A DNA stretch of 64,000 bases, taken from Hyphomonas sp. (GTDB taxonomy: Bacteria; Pseudomonadota; Alphaproteobacteria; Caulobacterales; Hyphomonadaceae). Positions within the stretch are counted from its first letter, which is position 1, and each line of letters opens with the position of its first letter. The stretch spans positions 1 through 64,000 of the forward strand of contig VMTE01000013.1 in assembly GCA_013791775.1 (NCBI GenBank). The letters run 5' to 3'. Below, in pieces: positions 25,654-33,588 of the stretch. The notes under the pieces were generated by a model. It did not search any database, was not told the DNA's origin, and saw only the letters and a list, made by a program, of their open reading frames with translations. The position numbers and the translations under genes are program-made.

Positions 25654-26994
25654 ATGGACTTCAATATTCCAAAGGATATCGCCGACTATCTGGTGGTGCT
25701 CGACAAGTTCATCGAGGACGAGATCAAGCCGCTGCAGGCGCAGGACGATAACGAGCGCTTCTTCGATCATCGCCGCGAATGGGCGCGCACCGATTTCGAG
25801 AATGAAGGCTTGCCGCGCCCTGAATGGGAAGCACTGCTGCGCGAAGCCAAGAAGCGCGCCGACAAGGCCGGGCACCTGCGCTACGCGCTGCCCAAGGAAT
25901 TCGGCGGCCAGGAAGGCACCAACCTCGGCATGGCGATCATCCGGGAGCATTTCGCCAAGCTGGGCCTTGGCCTGCACAACGACCTGCAGAACGAACACTC
26001 GATCGTTGGCAATTTCCCGCAGATCCTGATGCTGCGCGACTTTGCCCGGCCGGACCAGAAACACCTGGCGACCGCCGCGCTCGAAGGCAAGTTCCTCGCC
26101 TGCTTCGGCCTGACGGAGCCCCACCACGGCTCAGACGCGACCCACATGGAAACCCGCGCCGTGCGCCACAAGAAAGACGGCAAGGATGGCTGGCTGATCA
26201 ATGGCGAGAAGATGTGGATCACCGGCATGCATGCCGCCACCCACATCATGCTGTTCTGCCGCACGAGCGGAAACGACGGCGACGCGAAAGGCATCACCTG
26301 TCTGATCATCCCGGCGCGCGATCCGGGCGTGATCATTGAAGAGTACTTGTGGACCTTCAACATGCCGACGGACCACCCGCGCCTCACCATCAAGGATGTC
26401 TGGGTGCCGGAAGAAGCGGTGTTCGGCCCGCCCGAAGGCGGCCTCGCGCTCGCCCAGCATTTCGTGCACGAGAACCGCATCCGCCAGGCGGCCTCTTCCT
26501 GCGGCGCGGCGATCTACTGCATCAATGAAAGCGTCAAGTATGCCAACGCGCGCAAGCCGTTCGGCAAGCCGCTGTCCACCAACCAGGCGATCCAGTTCCC
26601 GCTGGTCGAGCTCGCCACGCAGGCCGAAATGCTCCGCCTGCTGATCTTCAAGACGGCCTGGGAAATGGACCAGATGTCGAAGCCGGAGGTCGCCATCAAG
26701 CTCTCCGACAAGGTGTCGATGTGCAACTATTACGCAAACCGGCTGGTCTGCGAAGCGGCCGACCGCGCGATGCAGGTGCATGGCGGCATCGGCTATTCCC
26801 GCCACAAACCGTTCGAGCACATCTACCGTCACCACCGCCGCTACCGGATCACCGAAGGCTCCGAAGAGATCCAGATCCGGAAAGTGGCCGGCCACCTCTT
26901 CGGCTTCATGGGCCCGAACAAGCACGGCCAGCCCAAAGGCGAAACCGGCAAGGACGGCAAGAGCACCGAGCCGACGGACTTTGCGGTGCGGTAG
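25654..26994 (+). CDS. Acyl-CoA dehydrogenase family protein
   Basis: About 446 residues. The FAD-dependent enzyme would desaturate an acyl-CoA. Motifs in order are ACFGLTEPHHGSDATHMETR (FAD/substrate binding), GWLINGEKMWITG, then RKPFGKPLSTNQAIQFPLVE and AMQVHGGIGYSRHKPFEHIY followed by the C-terminal RITEGSEEIQI. GGGAG at about 25642 supports the ATG at 25654 and the family N-terminus MDFNIPKDIADYL. The chain-length preference cannot be told. Confidence 0.88.
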   Translation: MDFNIPKDIADYLVVLDKFIEDEIKPLQAQDDNERFFDHRREWARTDFENEGLPRPEWEALLREAKKRADKAGHLRYALPKEFGGQEGTNLGMAIIREHFAKLGLGLHNDLQNEHSIVGNFPQILMLRDFARPDQKHLATAALEGKFLACFGLTEPHHGSDATHMETRAVRHKKDGKDGWLINGEKMWITGMHAATHIMLFCRTSGNDGDAKGITCLIIPARDPGVIIEEYLWTFNMPTDHPRLTIKDVWVPEEAVFGPPEGGLALAQHFVHENRIRQAASSCGAAIYCINESVKYANARKPFGKPLSTNQAIQFPLVELATQAEMLRLLIFKTAWEMDQMSKPEVAIKLSDKVSMCNYYANRLVCEAADRAMQVHGGIGYSRHKPFEHIYRHHRRYRITEGSEEIQIRKVAGHLFGFMGPNKHGQPKGETGKDGKSTEPTDFAVR

Positions 26995-27918
26995 CTACTG
27001 CTTGAAGCAGTTGTCGCGATGCCACCCGAGGAAACTCGGGTGGGGTCGCAGCTGGTCATCAATCGGCGGATTCGCCTTGCGACTTTTATTCGCCAGGGAC
27101 CAAATCTGATCGGGGTTATTGACCTGCCGCGATACGAGGAGATCGAGATCGTCGGACAGTGAGATCAATCCGCGATCAAACATCCAGTGAACCGTCCCTG
27201 ACAGCGCAATACCGTTCCTAGGACTGTCATCACCACCCGCCGCAACAGGTCGGATGTGAGCGGCTTCAACTTCAGCGCGCCCACCACCGTTGATCAACTT
27301 CAAGCCGGTGAGCGCGCAAGTTTCATTGTATGCTGAGATGACAATTTTTCTGAACGCACGATCTCGCAGTGCGCGATTCAAGGTCTGCTCAACGCGCTCA
27401 CGAACAAATTCGTGATCAAAAGATGTGCTCTCCTCCGCAACAATCAGTTTTTCCGGTTTGGGCTTTTCGAGATCGACACGCGGCAGCGCGGCATCGTTTG
27501 CATCAAAGGCGCGCGAGAGGATTCGGAAGAAGTCCTGATCGCTGAGCAATCTAACGGCATTCTGCCTAAGCCCGCTGACTCGGCCGTCGCCGCTATCGAG
27601 TCGGCTTTCAAGGATGGTCAGTTCGTCCCGGAAAGGTACGAATTTTTCAAATGGAACGAACGAACCCGCCTCGATAAGTGCCACGAACATGTCTTCGTTG
27701 CTGGAGTCGGGAATTACGTCGCTCACTCGTGCCGCCGCGTTGTAACCCATTCGGCCACCGCCTCGTCGAGGCTCGTAGTAGATGATCCAATCGCCTTTAA
27801 TTTGTTCCATCGCGCCCAGGTACCGGCGAGGAAATTGGTATCTAGCTTCTGGCAGGTCATCGTAAACCGAGTCTGGTCGATGAAGTAAAATTCCCTTTGC
27901 CAATGAGGTAGCCTTCAA
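26995..27918 (-). CDS. HNH endonuclease with N-terminal reader-like domain (COG3440-type)
   Basis: 307 residues. The N-terminal half (YDDLPEARYQFPRRYL, GDWIIYYEPRRGGGRMGYNA) has the look of the PUA/EVE-like domain found in predicted restriction endonucleases of the COG3440 type. The C-terminal half is an HNH nuclease: ETCALTGLKLINGGG, VEAAHIRPVAAGGDDSPRNG and HWMFDRGLISLSDD, with the His, Asn and His positions kept. No ATG is available at the expected N-terminus. TTG at 27918 is used, without a clear ribosome site. Its DNA is visibly less GC-rich than that of its neighbours. It may act on modified DNA (inference). Confidence 0.75.
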   Translation of the reverse strand: MKATSLAKGILLHRPDSVYDDLPEARYQFPRRYLGAMEQIKGDWIIYYEPRRGGGRMGYNAAARVSDVIPDSSNEDMFVALIEAGSFVPFEKFVPFRDELTILESRLDSGDGRVSGLRQNAVRLLSDQDFFRILSRAFDANDAALPRVDLEKPKPEKLIVAEESTSFDHEFVRERVEQTLNRALRDRAFRKIVISAYNETCALTGLKLINGGGRAEVEAAHIRPVAAGGDDSPRNGIALSGTVHWMFDRGLISLSDDLDLLVSRQVNNPDQIWSLANKSRKANPPIDDQLRPHPSFLGWHRDNCFKQ

Positions 27919-27989
27919 ATCAATGTTGGAACGGACTTAGTTGAAGCGAGAAACGTCCTCATACCAATCCAACGCTCGTTCAGTCGGGC

Positions 27990-28154
27990 TCATCTCGGGC
28001 AACTGCCACAATTGAAACGCAGTTTGAATGGTTCCCAGCACGTTTGCTGACCAAGGATGTAGCGAGTTATTGCCGACTGTGGGTTTTCGGCATCGATGAA
28101 CACGTTCGCATTCTCGCCGTCTGAAGTCACGGCGCTGAAAAAGTATCGCTTCAT
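27990..28154 (-). CDS. Small hypothetical protein (54 aa)
   Basis: 54 residues, MKRYFFSAVTSDGENANVFI then IDAENPQSAITRYILG, ending in a Cys-rich tail (NCGSCPR). AGGAGGG lies 7 bp before the ATG at 28154, a strong site that favours this start over an ATG at 28187. It lies between the tryptophanase and HNH nuclease genes on the same strand and shares their lower GC content. No family is recognised. Confidence 0.5.
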   Translation of the reverse strand: MKRYFFSAVTSDGENANVFIDAENPQSAITRYILGQQTCWEPFKLRFNCGSCPR

Positions 28155-28222
28155 TCTCTGGCCCTCCTGGGTTTCAAAGAATTTCATGGTGTCGTTGATT
28201 TGTCCAATTCGATTTGTTCCGC

Positions 28223-29587
28223 CTAAAGCTTCGCAAACTCCGCCGTGAAGTGGCGCATCATCGGGGGCTCTTTCACGATTCGCATTCCTCGCAGGGTGTC
28301 TTTCGAAGCAGCCACTTCTTCCAGCACTTCCACCACATAGTCCGCATGGCTCTGCGTGTAGACGCGGCGGGGCATGGCGAGGCGGACGAGGTCCATGGCG
28401 CCGGGGGCTTCGGTGCCGTCGGGCTTGCGGCCGAACATCACGGTGCCGATCTCGCAGGCGCGGATGCCGCCGGCCTCGTACATGGCGCAGGTGAGCGCCT
28501 GGCCGGGATACTGAAGCGGCGGGATGTGGGGCAGGAAGGCGCGCGCGTCGATGAACACGGCGTGGCCGCCCGCCGGTTTCACCACCGGAATGCCCATCGC
28601 GTCGAGCCGTTCGGCGATATAGGCATTCGTCCGCACACGGTAGCGCAGGTAATCCTCGTCGATGATTTCCTTCAGGCCTTGCGCGATGGCATCGAGGTCG
28701 CGGCCTGCAAGGCCGCCATAGGTGGGGAAGCCTTCGGTCTGGATCAGCAGGGTGCGGGCGCGTTCGGCGAGGGCATCGTCGTTCAGGGCCAGCCAGCCGC
28801 CGATATTGGCGAAGGCATCCTTCTTGGCGCTCATCGTCATGCCATCGGCCACGGCAAAGCAGTCGCGCACAATGTCCTTGATCGGACGGTCCGTCTGGCC
28901 TTCCTCGCGCAGCTTGATGAACCATGCGTTCTCTGCAAACCGGCAGCCGTCGATATAGAAGGGCTTGCCATGCGCCTTGGCCAGTGCCGCCGCGCCGCGG
29001 ATGTTGGCGAGACTCACGGGCTGGCCGCCACCGGCATTGTTGGTGATGGTCATCATCACCGCCGGAATCTGCCCGCCGCTTTCCTTCAGCACGCGTTCCA
29101 GCGCGGCAAGGTCCATGTTGCCCTTGAACGGATGGTCGAGCGACGGCACCCGGCCTTCCGCAATCGGAATGTCCAGCGCCTCGGCGCCCATCGCCTCGAT
29201 ATTTCCGCGCGTCGTGTCGAAGTGGGTGTTCGAGGGGATCAGGTCGCCCTTCTTCGCGATCAGCGAGAACAGGAGATGCTCCGCCGCCCGGCCCTGGTGG
29301 GCGGGGATGATGTGGGCAAAGTCCATCAGGTCCTTCACCGCCGCCTCGAAGCGGTAGAAGCTCGGCGCGCCGGCATAGCTCTCGTCGCCGGTCATCACGG
29401 CGCCCCACTGCGCCGCGCTCATGGCGGAGGTGCCTGAGTCCGTCAGAAGGTCGATGATCACATCGTCCGAGTGCAGCTTGAACAGATTGTAACCCGCCGC
29501 TTTCAGGAGACGCTCGCGTTCCTCGCGCGTCGTCATGCGGATCGGTTCGACCGACTTGATGCGGAACGGTTCAATAATGGTCTTCAT
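28223..29587 (-). CDS. tnaA: Tryptophanase (beta-eliminating lyase)
   Basis: 454-residue PLP enzyme of the tryptophanase/tyrosine phenol-lyase family. The PLP lysine is in GMTMSAKKDAFANIGGWL. Other motifs are IPAHQGRAAEHLLF, SNTHFDTTRGNIE, MTITNNAGGGQPVS and CRFAENAWFIK. Tryptophanase makes indole, pyruvate and ammonia from tryptophan. Sequence alone does not fully exclude tyrosine phenol-lyase activity, so the symbol is provisional. No permease or tnaC-like leader peptide is visible. A 250-bp structured-looking leader precedes it. Confidence 0.85.
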   Translation of the reverse strand: MKTIIEPFRIKSVEPIRMTTREERERLLKAAGYNLFKLHSDDVIIDLLTDSGTSAMSAAQWGAVMTGDESYAGAPSFYRFEAAVKDLMDFAHIIPAHQGRAAEHLLFSLIAKKGDLIPSNTHFDTTRGNIEAMGAEALDIPIAEGRVPSLDHPFKGNMDLAALERVLKESGGQIPAVMMTITNNAGGGQPVSLANIRGAAALAKAHGKPFYIDGCRFAENAWFIKLREEGQTDRPIKDIVRDCFAVADGMTMSAKKDAFANIGGWLALNDDALAERARTLLIQTEGFPTYGGLAGRDLDAIAQGLKEIIDEDYLRYRVRTNAYIAERLDAMGIPVVKPAGGHAVFIDARAFLPHIPPLQYPGQALTCAMYEAGGIRACEIGTVMFGRKPDGTEAPGAMDLVRLAMPRRVYTQSHADYVVEVLEEVAASKDTLRGMRIVKEPPMMRHFTAEFAKL

Positions 29588-29604
29588 GGCTCACTCCCGG
29601 GCGA

Positions 29605-29690
29605 TAGGTCCCTGAGTGTGAAGCGATTTCCACCGCCTCGCGCACAGGAACTCCTGCGCTGCGGTTGCCTCTCCGGATGTGCCGGAAGAC
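29605..29690 (-). other. Possible structured leader RNA of tnaA
   Basis: On the minus strand, GGAGAGG is followed by a long hairpin (ACCGC, then GCGCAGGA pairing with TCCTGTGCGC, then GCGGT), then ACTCAGGGACC and the ribosome site. The outline is reminiscent of a single glycine-type aptamer, but the diagnostic CGAAGG-GCAA block is absent. It may be a different or degenerate regulatory RNA. Based on hand folding only. Confidence 0.25.
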
Positions 29691-29838
29691 GGCCGCGCTC
29701 AGCGCCTGTTGCGATGGCCGGGGGCATATCATGCGCGGCCCCGTCCTGCCAAGCGGGGCGGGCGGGGTTAACAGCGCGTTCACCATCTTCGCGGACTTTC
29801 GCGGCCAGTGACTCGCCCGCTACCCGAAGGACCCGGCC

Positions 29839-31527
29839 ATGACCCTGCTTGAACGCGTGATCCGGAATCACCGCTGCCGCTCGACGCACCATTTCATCGC
29901 GTTTGATGCGCTCTCGCTGATCGGCGGAGAGGACGGCGAAGCATGGAAATCCCTGTTCCTTGTGCACCACGAACACCTCCTGAAAGGCGCCAGGGCGCCG
30001 GACGCCGAGTTCAAGGATTTCAAGAACCACGTCCTGCATGTCGGCGAAGGCGAATGGGGCGGGGCCCGGGCGAAAGCGACCGAGTGGTACGCGCGCGGCG
30101 TCGAACTTCTGACAAAGAAGCGCTGGAGCGAGGCGGCTTATGCCCTCGGCGTCCTCAGCCACTACTATGCAGACCCCATCCACCCCTTCCACACCGGCCA
30201 GACCGAAGCGGAAGGCGTCATCCACCGCGCCGTGGAGTGGAGCATCGCCAAGTCACGCGCCGAAACGGACGCCCGCATCGAAGCGAATGGCTATCCGGAA
30301 ATCGACGTGCCGGAGGGCAGGGGATTCGTGTCCGATATGGTCCGCCAGGGCGCCGAGCGCAGCCACGCCTACTATGACGTGTTCATAGACCACTATGACA
30401 TCGACGCCGGTGTGGCCGACCCGCCGTCCGGCCTCGATGAAACCATGCGCGCGGCAATCGCCGGGCTTGTTGCTTATGCCACAGCCGGCTTCGCAGCCAT
30501 CCTGTCACGCGCCTTCGAAGAGGCCGCCGTCGCCCCGCCGAAGGTGAACCTCACCCTGCAAGGTTATATTGAGACGCTCGACATCCCGCTGCGCTGGATC
30601 ACCGCGAAGCTCGAAGATGCCGGCGACCGCCGCACAGTCGAGAAGATGTATGCCGAGTTCCAGAAGACCGGGAAGGTGATCAAGTCCCTGCCGGCCGACG
30701 ACAAGGCCGTCCGCGCGTTGCACGCCAGGGAAGTGCGCCGCATTCCGCTGAAACAGCTCGATGCCGAAGAGATCGCGCCCGTTGGCACGCTCAACGAGAA
30801 CCGTCTTGCGGCCGCGCCGCCGGAACTGGTGCTGACTGACGACGCGGCTCAGCCGGTCGGCGCTGTGCCCCCTACCGAACTGGCCGAACTGGTCCGCCGG
30901 GACTCCGTCAGCGTGCCTGCGCGCGGCCTGCTCGGCACACGCAAGCGCGTCGCCGAGATCCATGTAGAGCCTGTCAAGGACGAGGCGGCGGAAGTCGCGC
31001 CGCTCGTACGTGAAGATCCGGTCGCGCCGGTACACGCCGCTGCGCCAGCCGCCGACCTGGAGCCCGAGGCCGAAGCCGCAGCAGACGAGGCCGCGACGCC
31101 CCGCCGGATGGCCTCCATCACGCGCGAGGATGACGTGGTCGAAGCGCCTTCCATCGGCCGCAAGACCGCCAAGGCGCTCGCCCGGGCGGGTATCACCACC
31201 ATCGGCGACCTGCTGGACTGCGATCCCGACATGGTCGAGCTTGAGCTGAACATCCGCTACATCACGTCCGAAGCGATCCGCATCTGGCAGGCCCAGACCC
31301 AACTGATGATGGATGTGCCCGGCCTGCGGGTGCACGATGCCCAGCTGCTGGTCGGCGCCGGGATCACGACGCGGGAAGACCTCGCCAATGCTTCGGCCCA
31401 CACGATCTTCGAGCTGGCCACCGAATTCCTGTCGACGCCCGAAGGCGAGCGCGTTCTGCGCGATGACCAGGTGCTGCACGAGGATGAAGTCGAAGAGTGG
31501 ATCGAAATGGCGCAGGACGCGGCCTGA
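29839..31527 (+). CDS. Zinc-dependent phospholipase C-like protein with C-terminal helix-hairpin-helix domain
   Basis: 562 residues. The N-terminal 240 show a zinc-dependent PLC/S1-P1 nuclease-like fold with many histidines in motif positions: STHHFIAFDALSLIGG, HVLHVGEGEWGG, GVLSHYYADPIHPFHTGQ and VIHRAVEW. A low-complexity Ala/Glu/Pro linker follows at about 335-425. The C-terminus from about 434 has two helix-hairpin-helix units of the DUF4332 type (SIGRKTAKALARAGITTIGD and VPGLRVHDAQLLVGAGITTR). GAAGGA precedes the ATG. The protein has no signal peptide. The role is unknown. Nucleic acid processing is possible. Confidence 0.7.
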   Translation: MTLLERVIRNHRCRSTHHFIAFDALSLIGGEDGEAWKSLFLVHHEHLLKGARAPDAEFKDFKNHVLHVGEGEWGGARAKATEWYARGVELLTKKRWSEAAYALGVLSHYYADPIHPFHTGQTEAEGVIHRAVEWSIAKSRAETDARIEANGYPEIDVPEGRGFVSDMVRQGAERSHAYYDVFIDHYDIDAGVADPPSGLDETMRAAIAGLVAYATAGFAAILSRAFEEAAVAPPKVNLTLQGYIETLDIPLRWITAKLEDAGDRRTVEKMYAEFQKTGKVIKSLPADDKAVRALHAREVRRIPLKQLDAEEIAPVGTLNENRLAAAPPELVLTDDAAQPVGAVPPTELAELVRRDSVSVPARGLLGTRKRVAEIHVEPVKDEAAEVAPLVREDPVAPVHAAAPAADLEPEAEAAADEAATPRRMASITREDDVVEAPSIGRKTAKALARAGITTIGDLLDCDPDMVELELNIRYITSEAIRIWQAQTQLMMDVPGLRVHDAQLLVGAGITTREDLANASAHTIFELATEFLSTPEGERVLRDDQVLHEDEVEEWIEMAQDAA

Positions 31528-32505
31528 TCAAGCCGGACGCCCAACGCCTGCCGCCGCATACACGGCATCCATCAAGGCCATATTGGCCACAGCATCCGCC
31601 CCGCCCGTCAAAGGCGGGGCGTTTTTTGTCATCACATCAATCATGTGCGCCAGCTGGTGGTCGTAGGTCGTCTCGCCGGGCACGTCGTAGCGCCGGATCG
31701 AAAGGCCCTTGCGGATCGTGATCGAATGGCCCCGGTGCGGGTGCAACGGATTGCGCGCCACCAGAACGCCGTCAGTGCCCTGGATCGCCAGAAGCGCCTT
31801 GAAGCGCTGGCCCGGCGCCATCGAGGTGCGCACCTGGGCCTTCACGCCGCCTTCAAACTCGAGTTGCGCTGTGGTCGTCAGGTCCGCGCCGTGTTCGCTG
31901 AGTTTGACGGAGGCCTGATGCACGCGCGGCTCTGACCCTGCAACGGTCCGCGCCCAGTGCAGCGCGTAACAGCCGAGATCCATCAGCGCGCCGCCGCCGA
32001 GGGCCGGGTCGTGGCGCAGCTCGCCGGGCCGGTACTTGATCGCGACGGAAAATTCGGACCGGATCGCACACAGCTTCCCGATGGCGCCGCTGCGAAGCTG
32101 GTTCAGGATCTCCGCGAACATCGGATGGAAGCGGTAGTGGAAGGCCTCAAGCAGCGGGCGGCCATTGCGCTCGGATGCGTCCACCATCCCTTGCGCTTCG
32201 GCGGCGTTCATCGCGAAGGGCTTCTCGCACAACACAGCCTTGCCGGCGTCCAGCGCCGCAATCGTCAGGTCGGCGTGCCGGTGGGGCGGGAGCGCATTGT
32301 AGACGAGGTCGATGTCGGGCCGTGCGATCAACGCCTCATAGCTTTCGGCAATTTCCGGAATGGCGTGAAGGTCCGCATAGGCGCGCGCCCGCGCGCTCTC
32401 ACGCGCCGCAACGCACACCACGCTGCAGTCGCCGCGTTTCCTGGCGGGCTCGATCATCGCAGGCGGCGCAATCTTCGAAGCGCCGAGGATTCCGATACGG
32501 ATCAT
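31528..32505 (-). CDS. Gfo/Idh/MocA family oxidoreductase
   Basis: 325 residues. An N-terminal NAD(P)-binding Rossmann domain starts MIRIGILGASKIAPPAM, with the family EKPFAMN motif after KAVLC (about residue 95) and EAFHYRFHP after it. The C-terminal alpha/beta domain carries substrate-binding residues. It probably oxidises or reduces a sugar or cyclitol, but the substrate is unknown. The stop codon directly abuts that of the convergent PLC-like gene. Confidence 0.88.
   Translation of the reverse strand: MIRIGILGASKIAPPAMIEPARKRGDCSVVCVAARESARARAYADLHAIPEIAESYEALIARPDIDLVYNALPPHRHADLTIAALDAGKAVLCEKPFAMNAAEAQGMVDASERNGRPLLEAFHYRFHPMFAEILNQLRSGAIGKLCAIRSEFSVAIKYRPGELRHDPALGGGALMDLGCYALHWARTVAGSEPRVHQASVKLSEHGADLTTTAQLEFEGGVKAQVRTSMAPGQRFKALLAIQGTDGVLVARNPLHPHRGHSITIRKGLSIRRYDVPGETTYDHQLAHMIDVMTKNAPPLTGGADAVANMALMDAVYAAAGVGRPA
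31597..31627 (+). terminator. Terminator of the PLC-like gene, inside the antisense coding region
   Basis: CGCCCCGCC and GGCGGGGCG form a perfect 9-bp GC stem with a 7-base loop, followed by TTTTTT. It lies 70 bp after the PLC-like gene stop and within the 3' coding part of the convergent oxidoreductase gene, where it encodes KNAPPLTGGADA. Confidence 0.9.
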
Positions 32506-32552
32506 GTGTTTTCCCCGATTTTCGAGCGAAACCGCGCAACATTACCGTGAGC

Positions 32553-32579
32553 GTAAACAAATCCGATCGGTCTGTTTAC
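32553..32579. promoter_or_regulatory. 27-bp palindromic operator (TetR-like)
   Basis: GTAAACA at 32553-32559 and TGTTTAC at 32573-32579 flank CCGATCGG, giving a 27-bp dyad with 23 symmetric positions. The spacing and the GTTTAC-type arms are like operators of TetR/AcrR regulators. It lies 48 bp upstream of the oxidoreductase start and about 130 bp upstream of the 32712 gene, so it could control either. No TetR gene is in the window. Confidence 0.55.
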
Positions 32580-32619
32580 CCCGAACTAATGCGTCTTAAT
32601 CGCTTTCTTCATTCGGGGT
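32578..32619. other. Inverted repeat next to the operator
   Basis: ACCCCGAA at 32578-32585 and TTCGGGGT at 32612-32619 are exact complements with a 26-bp spacer rich in T. It may form a hairpin in the leader of the plus-strand gene. The function is unknown. Confidence 0.35.
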
Positions 32620-32711
32620 GAAAATAAGTTCACGACGGTAAGGATCTGGAAACCACGGACAGCGAAGTTGGGGGTGTCCCGAGGCCATTGATCTTAGGAG
32701 TGCCTTTGCCA

Positions 32712-33137
32712 ATGATGATTGATCTGATAGCGCACATCGCTACATGCAATGGCCTCGCGGACACTGCTTCCAAGCGAGCATTGGGTATTGTCCTGAACGG
32801 CGCAGAGCGCCAGGGCAGCCCGCTTGCTGACGTCATGTTCAAGAAGGTTCCCGGCGCGCGCGTTCTCGCTGCGCGGACCGGTGACGAGATCGGCGCCCCG
32901 ACGGGCGAGATCGCGCGCCTGATCGAGCAGACCCCGGGCGGCCGTCGCCGCGTCGCCCTGTCCATGATTTCCGCACTCCAGGATGCCGGTCTTGATCACA
33001 AGGCCATCGGCACGCTGCTGCCGTCCATCGGCAGCTGGATGCAATCCGTACACGGCATGAATGATTTTGGCCATCTGGGTGACCTGATCGGCCATGCGGG
33101 CGAGCCGGCCCGCCGAGGGGAGGTGCGCGCCGCCTGA
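32712..33137 (+). CDS. Hypothetical protein
   Basis: About 141 residues, largely helical by eye, beginning MMIDLIAHIATCNGLADTAS. The middle has GARVLAARTGDEIGAPTGEI and the end GMNDFGHLGDLIGHAGEP. Neither a signal peptide nor a membrane segment is present. GGAG lies about 11 bp before the ATG at 32712. A slightly longer form from 32688 is possible. It has its own terminator downstream. No family is recognised. Confidence 0.55.
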   Translation: MMIDLIAHIATCNGLADTASKRALGIVLNGAERQGSPLADVMFKKVPGARVLAARTGDEIGAPTGEIARLIEQTPGGRRRVALSMISALQDAGLDHKAIGTLLPSIGSWMQSVHGMNDFGHLGDLIGHAGEPARRGEVRAA

Positions 33138-33215
33138 CGCGCTGGTCCCGCGAATCGAGACAGACGCTGCTTGCATCAAGACCTTCGCTGGTCATCGCGT
33201 CGTTTCAGAATATCC

Positions 33216-33246
33216 GGGCCGCCCTTCGGGGCGGCCCTTTTCTTTT
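33216..33246 (+). terminator. Rho-independent terminator
   Basis: GGGCCGCCC, loop TTCG, GGGCGGCCC, then TTTTCTTTT. A perfect 9-bp stem with a stable tetraloop, 80 bp after the stop of the 32712 gene and before the next start at 33292. Confidence 0.92.
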
Positions 33247-33291
33247 GGTCCGCCGCCCGCTAGAGCCGCAACGGCCGCCATGGAGAGCCTG

Positions 33292-33576
33292 ATGAGCGAT
33301 ACCCAGTTGACCAGCCCGGACGAAGCCATCGCCCTGCGCCTGATCCAGTCAATCCGGGACCATGCCGAAGCCGCCTGTGCGCCGGACCGGGTTGATCTCG
33401 TCTCGGTGACCTTTGATGTCGCCGCCAGCGGTGCCGAGGCGTCGAACCTGAAGTTTACCCCCCGTATCGACCGCAAGACCCGCACGATCCTGTTCACCGG
33501 CGGTTCGGCTGCAGGCGCCACGGGCATCGCAATGACGGCTACCGCAGTCTATCGCATCACGCCGCAGCCGGCCTGA
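33292..33576 (+). CDS. Small conserved hypothetical protein
   Basis: 94 residues, MSDTQLTSPDEAIALRLIQS at the start and a beta-rich second half (RTILFTGGSAAGATGIAMTA). GGAGAG lies just before the ATG at 33292, which is preferred over an ATG at 33280. A terminator directly upstream makes it a separate unit. It converges on the RND pump gene. The function is unknown. Confidence 0.6.
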   Translation: MSDTQLTSPDEAIALRLIQSIRDHAEAACAPDRVDLVSVTFDVAASGAEASNLKFTPRIDRKTRTILFTGGSAAGATGIAMTATAVYRITPQPA

Positions 33577-33588
33577 TCGCCAAGGCCG

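Noticed and set aside
29605-29690. Second glycine riboswitch ahead of tryptophanase
   Set aside because: GAGAG-like and CTCAGG-like pieces are present, but the conserved CGAAGG-GCAA core is missing. I kept it only as an unassigned structured leader.
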